NCBI GenBank assembly: GCA_016292785.1
Contig: JAEDFL010000023.1
Location: 1 to 31,163, forward strand
Length of the DNA: 31,163 nucleotides
Source of the DNA: Clostridiaceae bacterium
Lineage (GTDB): Bacteria > Bacillota > Clostridia > Oscillospirales > Acutalibacteraceae
Reading direction: 5' to 3'
A model generated the notes under the pieces. It saw nothing but the letters and a program-made list of their open reading frames with translations. It was not told the origin of the DNA and made no database searches. Both the position numbers and the translations under genes were made by a program. Of this stretch, positions 1 through 8,932 are shown piece by piece (within the stretch, counting starts at the first letter, position 1; each line of letters begins with the position of its first letter).

Positions 1-1121
1 TCTATACTCCGTTCATCGTTGCAGGCGGAATGATTCTCCCGGAGGATAATTTCTCAAATGTTACCGTTGAGAACGGAAAGACGATCGGTGACGGAACAAA
101 GGAAATCGCCCTTATGGTCGGCGCACCCGGTCTCAAGGAAAGTCTAAACCTCAGCGATGAAATGCTCAAACAGCTCGGGGACTTCAATTTTTCCAACACT
201 TACACAATCACCGCAGACACGGAAAAATTTGAGCTTTCAAATATGATATTTGCCGTTCTTCCCCTCTCTGCGATTGAAAGCGGAATCGAAACCACCCTGC
301 CGAACACCGTTTCCGATGTCAAAAACACCCTCAACGAGGTTCAGGCGATCCTTGACAAGTTCAACAGTATGAACGCTTCCGAGCTTATCAACAAGCTTTT
401 CTCCAACACGGATAATCTCACAGAGCTTGCAAGCTCCGTTTCGGAGGTAACAAAGCTTTACAACGACAACAAGGCTCTGCTCGATGTCCTTGAAAAATAT
501 ATGACAACCGAAAATCTTGCGGCGATTGAAAAACTGATTGAAGATACCGACGACGTTGATCTTCAGCAGGCGGCAAAGCTTCTCAACAATCCTATACTTC
601 AGAAATTCTTCAAACAGCTCCCTGCACTTTCCAAGGATATGGAAGCCGTGATGCCTATCATTACGGGACTTTCCGAGGATATGCAGAAGCCCGAGGTTCA
701 AAATGCTCTGAATAACCTTCCTCAGACCATTGAAACGCTCAAGAAGCTAAAGACCACCATTGACAAAAATCAGGAGCTTTTCGATACCCTCGGCGAAACG
801 CTTGACGAAGAAACAATCGCCTCTCTCAAGGGAATTATGGGATCGCTTGAAACGCTGATTTCGGAAAACGATCTTGAGGCTTATTCAAAGCTTGCAGACA
901 ACGCAGACGAGCTTATCGCAAGAGCAAAGCAATGGATCGAAGCCGGCAAGGAATACGATATCTTTACAACAAAGGGAAAGGCGTCAAGCTCATCTGTTAT
1001 GTTCATCTATGAAACCGCTCCCGTTTCCGCACCTGTCGAGGAGGTCAAGGAGGAGGCTGAAACGGTCGAAGAAAATGCCGTTCTAAAATGGTTTAAAAAT
1101 CTTTTCAAAAAAGAAAAATAA
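1..1121 (+). CDS. C-terminal part of a coiled-coil-rich protein of unknown function (5' truncated)
   Basis: The reading frame is open from base 3, upstream of the first ATG at 30 (residues YTPFIVAGG precede it). The window edge therefore cuts the gene, and 372 residues are visible. After about 95 residues of beta-rich sequence comes a long, charged, helical stretch with repeated Leu/Ile spacing (roughly visible residues 100-310), typical of coiled coils. This is followed by an Ala/Pro/Glu-rich linker (APVSAPVEEVKEEAE) and a short cationic, aromatic tail ending KWFKNLFKKEK. I do not recognise the family. The layout suggests an envelope-associated protein whose N-terminal membrane or signal part lies outside the window; that is inference. 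The gene ends just before a clear hairpin terminator. Confidence 0.75.
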   Translation, partial: YTPFIVAGGMILPEDNFSNVTVENGKTIGDGTKEIALMVGAPGLKESLNLSDEMLKQLGDFNFSNTYTITADTEKFELSNMIFAVLPLSAIESGIETTLPNTVSDVKNTLNEVQAILDKFNSMNASELINKLFSNTDNLTELASSVSEVTKLYNDNKALLDVLEKYMTTENLAAIEKLIEDTDDVDLQQAAKLLNNPILQKFFKQLPALSKDMEAVMPIITGLSEDMQKPEVQNALNNLPQTIETLKKLKTTIDKNQELFDTLGETLDEETIASLKGIMGSLETLISENDLEAYSKLADNADELIARAKQWIEAGKEYDIFTTKGKASSSSVMFIYETAPVSAPVEEVKEEAETVEENAVLKWFKNLFKKEK

Positions 1122-1129
1122 GCTTCCCG

Positions 1130-1166
1130 AAAATGAGGACTGTGCAAAAATCAGTCCTCATTTTCT
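1130..1166 (+). terminator. Intrinsic terminator after the first gene
   Basis: A 13-bp perfect inverted repeat, AAAATGAGGACTG (1130-1142) and CAGTCCTCATTTT (1152-1164), with a 9-nt loop. It ends in a T-rich stretch and starts 9 nt after the stop codon. Confidence 0.85.
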
Positions 1167-1187
1167 ATATTATAATGATTTTGCATA

Positions 1188-1215
1188 TTGATTTTCGGTA
1201 AATTTGTGGTATAAT
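1188..1215 (+). promoter_or_regulatory. Sigma-A promoter with extended -10 for the PHP gene
   Basis: TTGATT (1188-1193), a 16-nt spacer, then TATAAT (1210-1215) preceded by TG at 1207-1208 (TGGTATAAT). It lies about 60 nt upstream of the start at 1278. Confidence 0.75.
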
Positions 1216-1277
1216 TTCGATATAAAACATACGGTTACGGCGAGTTTTTCGTCAATAATCACAAACGGAGGGAAATT

Positions 1278-2648
1278 ATGAAACCTATTTTCAAAAAAGC
1301 GCTCTGCGTCCTTTCCGCATTGGCGGTGTGCCTGCCCTCGGCGGCAATATGTGCAAGCGCGGCAGACGGCAAGGACTACATAATCGGCAACCCCTATGCC
1401 GAGGTTGAATGGGACGAGTGGAACTCATACAAAACTCAGCTCCACTGCCACACAAACGCAAGCGACGGCGCATCAACTATCGCCGATACGGTCGAGGCTT
1501 ACTATGCCGCAGACTACGACATCTTGGCTCTCACGGATCATATGACGCTCGGCGTACAGTGGGATCAGAAGCCGCAGGTTGTTTCTCTTATGCGCCTTAT
1601 TAAATATCAGCGTACAGGCTTCAAGGAGCTTGTACCTCTTACAAGTCAGAGAAGAAACGAAATTTTAACCGGCGTCGGCAGAGACGGCAGACCTATGCTT
1701 GAGGTTACAACAGGCGTTGAGCTTAACGGTGCCGTTCCTCAGAACAGCCACATCAACGGATATTTCAGCGACTACGGTCAGGGACTTATCGGCATTGACG
1801 GCGACTACGAAACACCTGCCGCAGAGGTTGGCAAAAGGGGCGGAATTACCTTTATTGACCATATCGGAGATTATACTCACGCAGGCGATAAGAACGATCC
1901 GTCTATTTCAAAGCAGGACGAATATGTCAGAAAATATTCCCGTATTTTCCTTGACAATCCGAGCTGCGTAGGCACAGGCATCAACAGCGCAATGGATCTC
2001 CAGACAAAATGGGACAGAGTTATCTACGATGAAATCCTTCAGAAGACTGTCCCCTACGGCGTGGTTCCGTGGAGCTTCTCCTTCAGCGATTCTCATTCGG
2101 ACACGATCGATCAGATTGACAGAGCTTTCACCGTTCATCTGATGAAGGAGCTTTCCGTTCACGAGCTTCGCAGAAGTATGGAGGAAGGCACGTTCTTTGC
2201 GGTTTGCAGATATGCAAGAGCCGAGCTTGGTGAGGATTATGCAGGAGTCGGAGCTTATCCGACCGTCAGCCGTATCTCCGTTGACGAAAGAGATGACACA
2301 ATCAAAATCGACGCGTCAAACTACAACAGGGTTGTATGGGTTTCCAACGGTGTTGAGATCGCCGAGGGCGCAGAGATTGACCTTGACGATTATGCGGATC
2401 AGGTCGGCTGCTATGTCAGAGCCTATATCGTAGGCCCGGGCGGCGTATGCTACGTTCAGCCGTTCACCGTGAACGTTGAGGGTGAGACTCTTGAAAAAGA
2501 GGAAATTGCTCCCGTCCACAACTATTCCTACATTCTCAGAAAGATCATCACCTTCCTTGACAACTATGTTTTCAGCGAAAATTCTCTTGTCAGAAAAGGC
2601 TGGAATTGGCTCGCTTCCGACTGGGGCTTCACAATTCCGAATTTTTAA
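1278..2648 (+). CDS. Secreted PHP-domain metal-dependent hydrolase
   Basis: 456 aa. The N-terminus is a signal peptide (KKALC, hydrophobic core, ASAAD; likely cleaved near residue 28). The PHP metal-site motifs follow: HCH at residues 56-58 (HxH), LTDH at 85-88, an internal FIDH and a late SDSH near residue 275. PHP enzymes are usually metal-dependent phosphoesterases or hydrolases. The substrate of this exported version cannot be read from the sequence. After the catalytic part there is a beta-rich stretch of about 80 residues, then a C-terminal helical, aromatic and basic tail (YILRKIITFLDNYVF). The start is fixed by GGAGGG at 1267-1272. It appears monocistronic, with its own promoter and terminator. 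Confidence 0.85.
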   Translation: MKPIFKKALCVLSALAVCLPSAAICASAADGKDYIIGNPYAEVEWDEWNSYKTQLHCHTNASDGASTIADTVEAYYAADYDILALTDHMTLGVQWDQKPQVVSLMRLIKYQRTGFKELVPLTSQRRNEILTGVGRDGRPMLEVTTGVELNGAVPQNSHINGYFSDYGQGLIGIDGDYETPAAEVGKRGGITFIDHIGDYTHAGDKNDPSISKQDEYVRKYSRIFLDNPSCVGTGINSAMDLQTKWDRVIYDEILQKTVPYGVVPWSFSFSDSHSDTIDQIDRAFTVHLMKELSVHELRRSMEEGTFFAVCRYARAELGEDYAGVGAYPTVSRISVDERDDTIKIDASNYNRVVWVSNGVEIAEGAEIDLDDYADQVGCYVRAYIVGPGGVCYVQPFTVNVEGETLEKEEIAPVHNYSYILRKIITFLDNYVFSENSLVRKGWNWLASDWGFTIPNF

Positions 2649-2667
2649 TAAACCGAATCATACTTTC

Positions 2668-2702
2668 AAAGCCGTGGGGACAAAATCCTCACGGCTTTTT
2701 CT
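2668..2702 (+). terminator. Intrinsic terminator after the PHP gene
   Basis: AAAGCCGTGGGGA (2668-2680), loop CAAAA, TCCTCACGGCTTT (2686-2698), paired along its length with one G-T wobble and running into a T stretch. Confidence 0.85.
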
Positions 2703-2723
2703 TTACAAATTTATGTTTTTTGG

Positions 2724-2752
2724 TTGAAAACAGTCGTTTGATATGGTAGGAT
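2724..2752 (+). promoter_or_regulatory. Promoter with extended -10 for the GH2 gene
   Basis: TTGAAA (2724-2729), a 17-nt spacer, TAGGAT (2747-2752) with TG at 2744-2745. It lies 37 nt upstream of the chosen start. Confidence 0.65.
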
Positions 2753-2789
2753 AGCAATGAAAAACGATCACCGAAACGGAGGACAAAAA

Positions 2790-5700
2790 ATGTTTTTTCA
2801 GGAATTTCATAAAAGTCTCGACACGCTTCACTTCGGTATGCAAAAGCCGAGAGCGTATTATATACCGTTTGCCGACAGGGAGTCGGCTCTGAACGGAATC
2901 AGAGAAAACTCAGGGCTGTTTACCCTGCTTTCAGGCACTTGGAAATTCAAGTTTTTCAAAAGCTTTGAGGATCTCAGCGAGGATGTTCTGTCTGCGGAAA
3001 TTGACGGCTTTGACGACATAACCGTTCCACGCTGTTGGCAGACCTATACCGACAGGGATTATGACAAGCCGTTGTATTCAAATCTTGAATATCCCTTCCC
3101 GACCGATCCGCCCCATGTTCCCGACGAAAATCCCTGCGGCGTTTATTACAGGGACATCGACATTAAGAAAGAGGATAAGAAATACTATCTCAATTTCGAG
3201 GGAGTTTCCTCCTGCTTCTATCTTTTTGTCAACGGAGTTTTCACCGGTTACAGTCAGGTCAGCCACTCAACAAGTGAATTTGACATCACCGACAAGCTCA
3301 CCGACGGAAGCAACCGTATCTGCGTAATTGTTGTCAAGTGGTGCGACGGCACTTATCTTGAGGATCAGGACTTTTTCAGACTTTCGGGTATTTTCAGAGA
3401 CGTATATCTTCTTTGCCGAAACAGCTCCCACGCAGAGGACATAACCGTTCGTTCCGAGCTTGACGAAAGTCTGACCGAATGTAAAATTGAGCTTACCGCC
3501 GAGAATGCCGTCGGCGCTTCTTACGAGCTTACCGACCGTGACGGAAAGGTAATCAAATCAGGCTCTTTTGATAACAGCACGGTTATTGAGCTTTCCGAGC
3601 CGATTTTGTGGAATTCCGAACAGCCGTATCTTTATACTCTGCTTTTATTCCATTCAGATGAAGTTATTCCATTCAGGCTCGGCATTAAAAAGGTTGAGAT
3701 AAAGGACAAGAAGCTCCTTATCAACGGCAAACGTGAAATCCTCCGAGGAGTAAACCGTCACGACAGCAATCCGTTCACGGGCTACTATGTCTCAGTTGAG
3801 GATATGAAGCGTGATATTTTCCTCATCAAAAAAGCCAACGGCAACACGGTGAGAACCTCTCACTATCCGAACGATCCGAGATTTTACGAGCTGTGCAGTG
3901 AATACGGAATCTACACCGTTGACGAAGCTGACCTTGAAACTCACGGAATGGGCTACGAGGTTGAGGGCGAATGGGACTGGACGAGATGGTCTTCTCTTTC
4001 AACAATTCCCGAATGGAAAGAAGCCTATGTTGACCGTGCAAGACTGCTCTACGAAAGGGACAAGAACTCGCCCTGCGTTATCATGTGGTCGCTCGGCAAC
4101 GAGAGCGGTGTCGGAGTCAACCACCGTGCAATGGCTCAGTACATAAGAGAACGTGACAGGAACGCTGTAATCCACTATGAGAACAGCCACAAGGAGTTTC
4201 CTGCCGTTCCCGAGGGTGAAAATTTCAGCGATATTTCCGACGTTGAAAGCAGAATGTATGCAGGCGTGGGCTATATTGAAAACTATCTCAACGATCCCGA
4301 AAATCATAAGCCTTTCTTCATGTGCGAATACGTCTGCTCCATGTCTACGGGCGACGTTTACGATTATTTCAAGTTTGCCGATGATTACGAAAACTTTTCG
4401 GGCGGCTGTATCTGGGAGTTCTGCGATCATGCTATCGGCGTAAAAGACGCAGACGGCAATGTCCGCTATTATTACGGCGGCGATTTCGGCGAACAGCCGA
4501 ACAGCGGAATATGCTGTATCGACGGGCTTGTCTATCCCGACCGCCGTCCCCGTCCCGGCTACTACGATATGAAAAAGGTCTATGAGCCTTTCAAGGGAAG
4601 CTTTGAGGACGGAATACTAACCGTAATAAACCGCAGGACTTACACCTCTCTTGACGACCTCTGCGCCGAGTGGACAGTCACATCAAACGGCAAGACCTTA
4701 AAGAGCGGAACGCTTGACAGCCTCAGCATTGCTCCGAAAGCCTGCGAAAAATATGAGCTTTTCGGCAAGGACGAATTTAAGGAGCGAGAGAACTGTTTCC
4801 TGACCGTCTCCTTTAAGCAAAAAGCTTTCTCTCCCTGGGCGGAAAAGGGCTACGAAGTCGGATTTTTACAGTTTGAGCTTGGTGTTTTCGGTGCAGAACT
4901 GCCGAAAACCTCAGCCGATAAAATCGTTGCCGAAGAAACCGAGCGTTACCTCAGCCTTTCAGCAAGCGGCACAAGCGTTGTATTTGACAAAAAATACGGC
5001 AAGCTTTGCTCTTTCAGGAAGAACGGTGAGGATATAATAAGCGATTGCGTTGCATTTGACATATGGCGTGCTCCGAATTATAACGGAGGATCAAAGGGAC
5101 GCTGGTTCCTTGAAAGATTCGACCGCATAAAGCAAAAGACCTACTCCTGCCGTGTAGCCGAAAATGACGGCGAAAAAGCGGTCATTGAAACGGAAGCGTC
5201 TCTCGGCGCACACTCCTCTCCTCCCGTTATCAAAATGACGGTTGTATGGACTTTCCTCTGTGACGGAAGTCTGACGGTAAGCTGTAAGGGCAAGGTCAGG
5301 GAGAACGCTCCCCTACTTCCACACCTCGGAATAAAGCTGATAATGCCGAAAGACTTTGAAAACGTCGGCTATTTCGGCATCGGCGACAGGGAGACCTACC
5401 CCGACCGTCACAAGGCGTTCAGATACGGCCTTTATGAAACGACCGCAACTGATATGTATGAGCACTATATCCGTCCTCAGGAGTGCGGAAACAGGTTCGG
5501 AGTGCGATATGCTTGCGTTCAGAACGCAAACGGAACAGGTCTCGCTTTCTCTGCGGACGGCAAAGACTTCTGCTTCAAGGCTCTGCACTATGAAGCCGCC
5601 GACCTGATAAATTCGGCACACGATTTTGAGCTTCCGAATACGGACAAAACCGTTCTCAGCATAGATTGGAAGGTCAATGCGATCAGCGAAAACTCGGAGC

Positions 5701-5792
5701 TTGACGTTCCTAAGTATTCAAGAAACCTCGGAGACAAGTCCTTTGATTTCTCATTCAGGCTTGTTCCGTTTTCAAAAGACTCTCATAAATAA
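2790..5792 (+). CDS. lacZ: Beta-galactosidase, glycoside hydrolase family 2
   Basis: 1000 aa, close to the usual length of LacZ-type GH2 enzymes (about 1020). It hydrolyses terminal beta-galactosides such as lactose or plant galactan side chains. Order: N-terminal jelly-roll sugar-binding domain (FVNGVFTGYSQVS), Ig-like domain, TIM barrel, then the C-terminal small beta domain of long LacZ enzymes. The acid/base Glu is E438 in MWSLGNESG and the nucleophile is E513 in MCEYVCSMS, both in their expected contexts. I chose ATG 2790 over ATG 2757 because GGAGGA at 2778-2783 sits 6 nt before it, and 2757 lies almost on the promoter. There is no signal peptide, so it is cytoplasmic. No lactose transporter is adjacent. 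Its 3' end overlaps the convergent amidase gene by 38 nt. Natural substrate is uncertain, since GH2 also includes other galactosidases. Confidence 0.93.
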   Translation: MFFQEFHKSLDTLHFGMQKPRAYYIPFADRESALNGIRENSGLFTLLSGTWKFKFFKSFEDLSEDVLSAEIDGFDDITVPRCWQTYTDRDYDKPLYSNLEYPFPTDPPHVPDENPCGVYYRDIDIKKEDKKYYLNFEGVSSCFYLFVNGVFTGYSQVSHSTSEFDITDKLTDGSNRICVIVVKWCDGTYLEDQDFFRLSGIFRDVYLLCRNSSHAEDITVRSELDESLTECKIELTAENAVGASYELTDRDGKVIKSGSFDNSTVIELSEPILWNSEQPYLYTLLLFHSDEVIPFRLGIKKVEIKDKKLLINGKREILRGVNRHDSNPFTGYYVSVEDMKRDIFLIKKANGNTVRTSHYPNDPRFYELCSEYGIYTVDEADLETHGMGYEVEGEWDWTRWSSLSTIPEWKEAYVDRARLLYERDKNSPCVIMWSLGNESGVGVNHRAMAQYIRERDRNAVIHYENSHKEFPAVPEGENFSDISDVESRMYAGVGYIENYLNDPENHKPFFMCEYVCSMSTGDVYDYFKFADDYENFSGGCIWEFCDHAIGVKDADGNVRYYYGGDFGEQPNSGICCIDGLVYPDRRPRPGYYDMKKVYEPFKGSFEDGILTVINRRTYTSLDDLCAEWTVTSNGKTLKSGTLDSLSIAPKACEKYELFGKDEFKERENCFLTVSFKQKAFSPWAEKGYEVGFLQFELGVFGAELPKTSADKIVAEETERYLSLSASGTSVVFDKKYGKLCSFRKNGEDIISDCVAFDIWRAPNYNGGSKGRWFLERFDRIKQKTYSCRVAENDGEKAVIETEASLGAHSSPPVIKMTVVWTFLCDGSLTVSCKGKVRENAPLLPHLGIKLIMPKDFENVGYFGIGDRETYPDRHKAFRYGLYETTATDMYEHYIRPQECGNRFGVRYACVQNANGTGLAFSADGKDFCFKALHYEAADLINSAHDFELPNTDKTVLSIDWKVNAISENSELDVPKYSRNLGDKSFDFSFRLVPFSKDSHK

Positions 5793-6438
5793 TATCTGCG
5801 ATAGCCTCGGCATTTTTGCCGAGGTTTTCGTCAAAGCTTTTGTTGTCGGCCTCATTGGTGACAAAGCCGACCTCAAGCAGTATAGACGGCATATTGGTGT
5901 TTGAATTTACATAATAATTATTTCCGCTTGAGTTGCGGTATCCCCGTTTAACTCCTCTATCGGGAAGTTCGGAAATATCGCAGAGTGCTTTCACAAGCTT
6001 CTTTGCAATCTCTTCCTCGTTGCCTTTAGGCTCCTTGGCTATCCACGCTTCAAAGCCCGAACCCGAAACTGCGCTGTTGCGGTGCAGGGAAACGAAAAGA
6101 TCGCATCGCTTTTTATTTGCAAGCTTGCATCTTTCTTTAAGCGTTATATCGGAGTCGTCCTCACGGGTCAGAACGACCTTGACTCCCCTCTCCTCAAGCA
6201 AATCCCTGACCTTGAGCGTAAGGCGCAGATTGTCGTTCTTTTCAATCCTTACGCCGTCAGCCGATATTGCCCCTGCGTCGTCCGCACCGTGTCCTGCGTC
6301 AAGGCATACGGTTTTCACGCTTTCATAATGCTCCTCGACTGTATTTGAAAGAAATTTCACCGCCGTCAGGAAGCTTACGATCACAAGGACTGCCGCAGCT
6401 ACGGCGGCTATACTGTTTTTATTCTTCAAGAAGCCCAT
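5755..6438 (-). CDS. N-acetylmuramoyl-L-alanine amidase (Amidase_3, CwlD-like)
   Basis: 227 aa. One N-terminal membrane segment (about residues 9-30) is followed by a compact Amidase_3 domain with no extra binding modules. The zinc and catalytic residues are visible: H50 in DAGHG, E66, H119 in SLHRNS, and E189 in LLEVGF. The family cleaves the bond between N-acetylmuramic acid and L-alanine in peptidoglycan. A single membrane anchor plus a bare catalytic domain resembles CwlD, which makes muramic-delta-lactam in spore cortex, but the sequence alone does not prove that role. The ribosome binding site is GAGGGAGA just upstream (complement of about 6441-6448). The last 38 nt overlap the GH2 gene, and a terminator for that gene appears to lie inside this coding sequence. 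Confidence 0.88.
   Translation of the reverse strand: MGFLKNKNSIAAVAAAVLVIVSFLTAVKFLSNTVEEHYESVKTVCLDAGHGADDAGAISADGVRIEKNDNLRLTLKVRDLLEERGVKVVLTREDDSDITLKERCKLANKKRCDLFVSLHRNSAVSGSGFEAWIAKEPKGNEEEIAKKLVKALCDISELPDRGVKRGYRNSSGNNYYVNSNTNMPSILLEVGFVTNEADNKSFDENLGKNAEAIADIIYESLLKTEQA
5805..5828 (+). terminator. Candidate GH2 terminator inside the opposing amidase CDS
   Basis: CCTCGGC (5805-5811), loop ATTTTT, GCCGAGG (5818-5824), then TTTT. A perfect 7-bp GC-rich hairpin starts 12 nt after the GH2 stop. It has a T-run only on the plus strand, so it would act on the GH2 transcript and not on the amidase transcript. Confidence 0.6.
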
Positions 6439-6473
6439 TTTTCTCCCTCTTTTTACGGTCTTTTAAAAATCTA

Positions 6474-6502
6474 TTGACTTTACCGATTATTTGATATAGA
6501 AT
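6474..6502 (+). promoter_or_regulatory. Promoter for the metallophosphoesterase unit
   Basis: TTGACT (6474-6479), a 17-nt spacer, TAGAAT (6497-6502), in the 95-bp gap between the divergent amidase and phosphoesterase genes. No convincing minus-strand promoter for the amidase was found in the same gap. Confidence 0.65.
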
Positions 6503-6533
6503 TAGTTCAATTATTTTGCCGGGAGGCGTTCAA

Positions 6534-7751
6534 ATGCTTGACAAAGATTTTAAACCAACCGTTCGATTTATGGTTGTCAGCGATATTCACATCAAGGACG
6601 AGGACTGCGTTGAAGAACAGAGGTTTGACTCTGCTCTGAAATATGCGTACTCCGTCGCCAAAAGCTCGGACAGCTATAAAAGGCTTGACGCAGTTGCTAT
6701 CGTCGGCGACTTCGCCAATTCGGGAACGGAAATTCAGATGAAAAAGACAAAGGATATTCTTGACGCAAATCTCGATTATTCCGAAACTCAGGTAATAGCC
6801 TCGTTTGCAAGCCACGAATCCAACCGTGACGGAGCTCCTGCCGCCGCCGAAAGAATGAAGCGCATACTCGGTCAGGACGCCGATCAGCACAAGGTCATCA
6901 ACGGCTTTCATTTTGTCTCAAGCTCACCGTCAAAGGGTTGTAACTATGACGATGAAAAAAAGGCATGGATGGCAAAAGAGCTTGAAAATGCCGCAAAGGA
7001 CGACCGCAGAAAGCCTATCTTCGTTTTCCAGCATCCCCACAACACGGCAACCGTTTACGGCAGTATGCTCTGGGGTGAGGACGATCTTATCAGCATTTAT
7101 ATGAACTATCCGCAGATTGTTCACTTCTCAGGTCACTCTCACGCACCGATCAATGATCCCCGTTCCGTACATCAGCAGCATTTCACCTGCTTCGGTACGG
7201 GAACTCTCAGCTATTTTGAGATGGACGAGTTTGACAAGGCTGTCGGCACAATTCCCGAAAACTCAAAAAAAGCGGCTCAGATGCTCATCGTTGAGGCTGA
7301 TGAGCAGAACAGAGTCAGGGTTTATCCCTTTGATGTTATCACGGGCAATTTCTTCCCGTACATATGGAGAATTGACACGCCGAGCGACATCGACTCGTTT
7401 GTATATACTGCAAAAAGATATCAGACAAGGGTTGTCCCCCACTTTGACGACAATGCAAAGATCGTCTTTTCCGATATCACGGACAGCTCCTTCAAGGTCG
7501 ACTTCGATCAGGCTCAGATCGACGAGGATTATGTAAACAGCTATGACCTCATTCTCAAAAATTCCGACGGCTTTGTCGTCAGACATTTAAGTATATGGTC
7601 GGAGTATTATTTTTATGATATGCCGAAAACAAGAACGGCTGAATTTTCGGGACTTGAGCCGAACACCGAATACAGCCTTACAATCAAAGCACAGGGCTTC
7701 TGGAACAACCTTTCAGATAACAGCCTTAATGCAAATATAAAAACCTTATAA
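6534..7751 (+). CDS. Calcineurin-like metallophosphoesterase with a C-terminal Fn3-like domain
   Basis: 405 aa from ATG 6534, chosen because GGGAGG (6521-6526) sits 7 nt before it; an upstream TTG at 6516 would swallow that site. The metal-site motifs appear in order: D17 and H19 (SDIH), D59 (VGDF), SHE at 93-95, H167/H169 (QHPH) and GHSH at 200-203. In most family members the third motif is GNHE or GNHD; here it reads ASHE, so the usual metal-bridging Asn is Ser. The region after about residue 300 looks like a beta-sandwich (SGLEPNTEYSLTIKA is typical of fibronectin type III). There is no signal peptide, so it is likely cytoplasmic. The EIIC-like gene starts 22 nt downstream, which suggests an operon. 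The substrate is unknown. Confidence 0.82.
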   Translation: MLDKDFKPTVRFMVVSDIHIKDEDCVEEQRFDSALKYAYSVAKSSDSYKRLDAVAIVGDFANSGTEIQMKKTKDILDANLDYSETQVIASFASHESNRDGAPAAAERMKRILGQDADQHKVINGFHFVSSSPSKGCNYDDEKKAWMAKELENAAKDDRRKPIFVFQHPHNTATVYGSMLWGEDDLISIYMNYPQIVHFSGHSHAPINDPRSVHQQHFTCFGTGTLSYFEMDEFDKAVGTIPENSKKAAQMLIVEADEQNRVRVYPFDVITGNFFPYIWRIDTPSDIDSFVYTAKRYQTRVVPHFDDNAKIVFSDITDSSFKVDFDQAQIDEDYVNSYDLILKNSDGFVVRHLSIWSEYYFYDMPKTRTAEFSGLEPNTEYSLTIKAQGFWNNLSDNSLNANIKTL

Positions 7752-7772
7752 TTCTCAGGAGGGGTCTCCAAA

Positions 7773-8834
7773 ATGGCAAAATTCAAAGCATTTCTCAAAC
7801 GCAAGGACATCGAGTTTTCCGCAAAGCGGTACGGAATTGACGCTCTCGGCGCAATGGCGCAGGGACTTTTTGCCTCCTTGCTCGTAGGCACAATTCTTTC
7901 AACACTCGGCACACAGCTTCACTTTGAAGCTCTTGTAACGATCGGCGATTTCGCTTCGGCGGTCAAAGGCTGTGCAATGGCAATAGCAATAGGCTTCGCT
8001 CTCAAGGCTCCGCCGCTCGTTCTGTTCTCGCTCGCAACCGTCGGATATGCCGCAGATAAGCTCGGCGGCGCAGGCGGACCTCTTGCCGTTCTTCTAATAA
8101 CAATAGTTGCCGCAGAATTCGGTAAGGCAGTCAGCAAGGAAACAAAGCTTGACATCCTCGTCACCCCGATAGTGACTATCGGTCTCGGCTGTGCGCTTTC
8201 AATGCTCTGCGCTCCGTATATCGGTAAGGCGGCAAGCGCAGTCGGCAACGCAATTATGTGGGCAACGGAGCTGAAACCCTTTCTGATGGGCATTATCATT
8301 TCGGCAATCGTCGGTATTGCCCTCACTCTGCCGATAAGCAGTGCGGCAATCTGTGCGGCTCTCGGTCTTACGGGACTTGCAGGCGGTGCGGCTCTTGCAG
8401 GCTGCTGTGCTCAGATGGTCGGCTTTGCGGTAATGAGCTTCCGTGAAAACAAATGGGGCGGTCTTGTCTCTCAGGGACTCGGCACAAGTATGCTCCAGAT
8501 GGGCAACATCGTCAAAAATCCCCGTATCTGGATTCCTCCCACACTCGCTTCAATCATCACGGGACCTATCGCCACCTGCATTTTCAAGCTCGAGATGAAC
8601 GGTGCGGCTGTTTCATCGGGCATGGGTACCTGCGGACTTGTCGGTCAGATCGGCGTATACACAGGCTGGGTTAATGCAATCGCCGACGGATCAAAGACGG
8701 CTATCACGGCTTTCGACTGGATCGGACTTGTGATGATCAGCTTCGTTCTTCCTGCTGTTCTCTCATGGGTATTCTGCCTTATTCTCAGAAAGATCGGCTG
8801 GATAAAAGAAAACGATTTAAAATTGGATCTGTAA
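7773..8834 (+). CDS. EIIC-like PTS membrane protein (PTS_EIIC_2 type)
   Basis: 353 aa, very hydrophobic, with about 8-10 membrane segments rich in Gly and Ala (for example GGAGGPLAVLL and LTGLAGGAALAGC). It has no cytoplasmic EIIA or EIIB domain. The sequence resembles the PTS_EIIC_2 family, annotated as sugar-transporting EIIC proteins, though function in that family is poorly established. The start has a strong AGGAGGGG at 7757-7764. It is the second gene after the metallophosphoesterase and is followed by a terminator. No EIIA, EIIB, HPr or EI gene is present in the window, so calling it a PTS transporter is family inference only. Confidence 0.72.
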   Translation: MAKFKAFLKRKDIEFSAKRYGIDALGAMAQGLFASLLVGTILSTLGTQLHFEALVTIGDFASAVKGCAMAIAIGFALKAPPLVLFSLATVGYAADKLGGAGGPLAVLLITIVAAEFGKAVSKETKLDILVTPIVTIGLGCALSMLCAPYIGKAASAVGNAIMWATELKPFLMGIIISAIVGIALTLPISSAAICAALGLTGLAGGAALAGCCAQMVGFAVMSFRENKWGGLVSQGLGTSMLQMGNIVKNPRIWIPPTLASIITGPIATCIFKLEMNGAAVSSGMGTCGLVGQIGVYTGWVNAIADGSKTAITAFDWIGLVMISFVLPAVLSWVFCLILRKIGWIKENDLKLDL

Positions 8835-8877
8835 GCTGTCACACTAAGCGAAGAACAAAAGAAACAAAATAGAACCA

Positions 8878-8930
8878 AAAGGCTTGTATCGGAATTTTGT
8901 ACCGATACAAGCCTTTAATTATCTTTTTTA
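8878..8930 (+). terminator. Terminator after the EIIC-like gene
   Basis: AAAGGCTTGTATCGG (8878-8892) pairs perfectly with CCGATACAAGCCTTT (8902-8916) across a 9-nt loop. A T-rich stretch follows, including TTTTTT at 8924-8929. Confidence 0.8.
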
Positions 8931-8932
8931 GA

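Noticed and set aside
237..701. 154-aa minus-strand frame inside the first gene, and similar long antisense frames elsewhere
   Set aside because: They are shadows of real genes, lacking ribosome binding sites and recognisable content.
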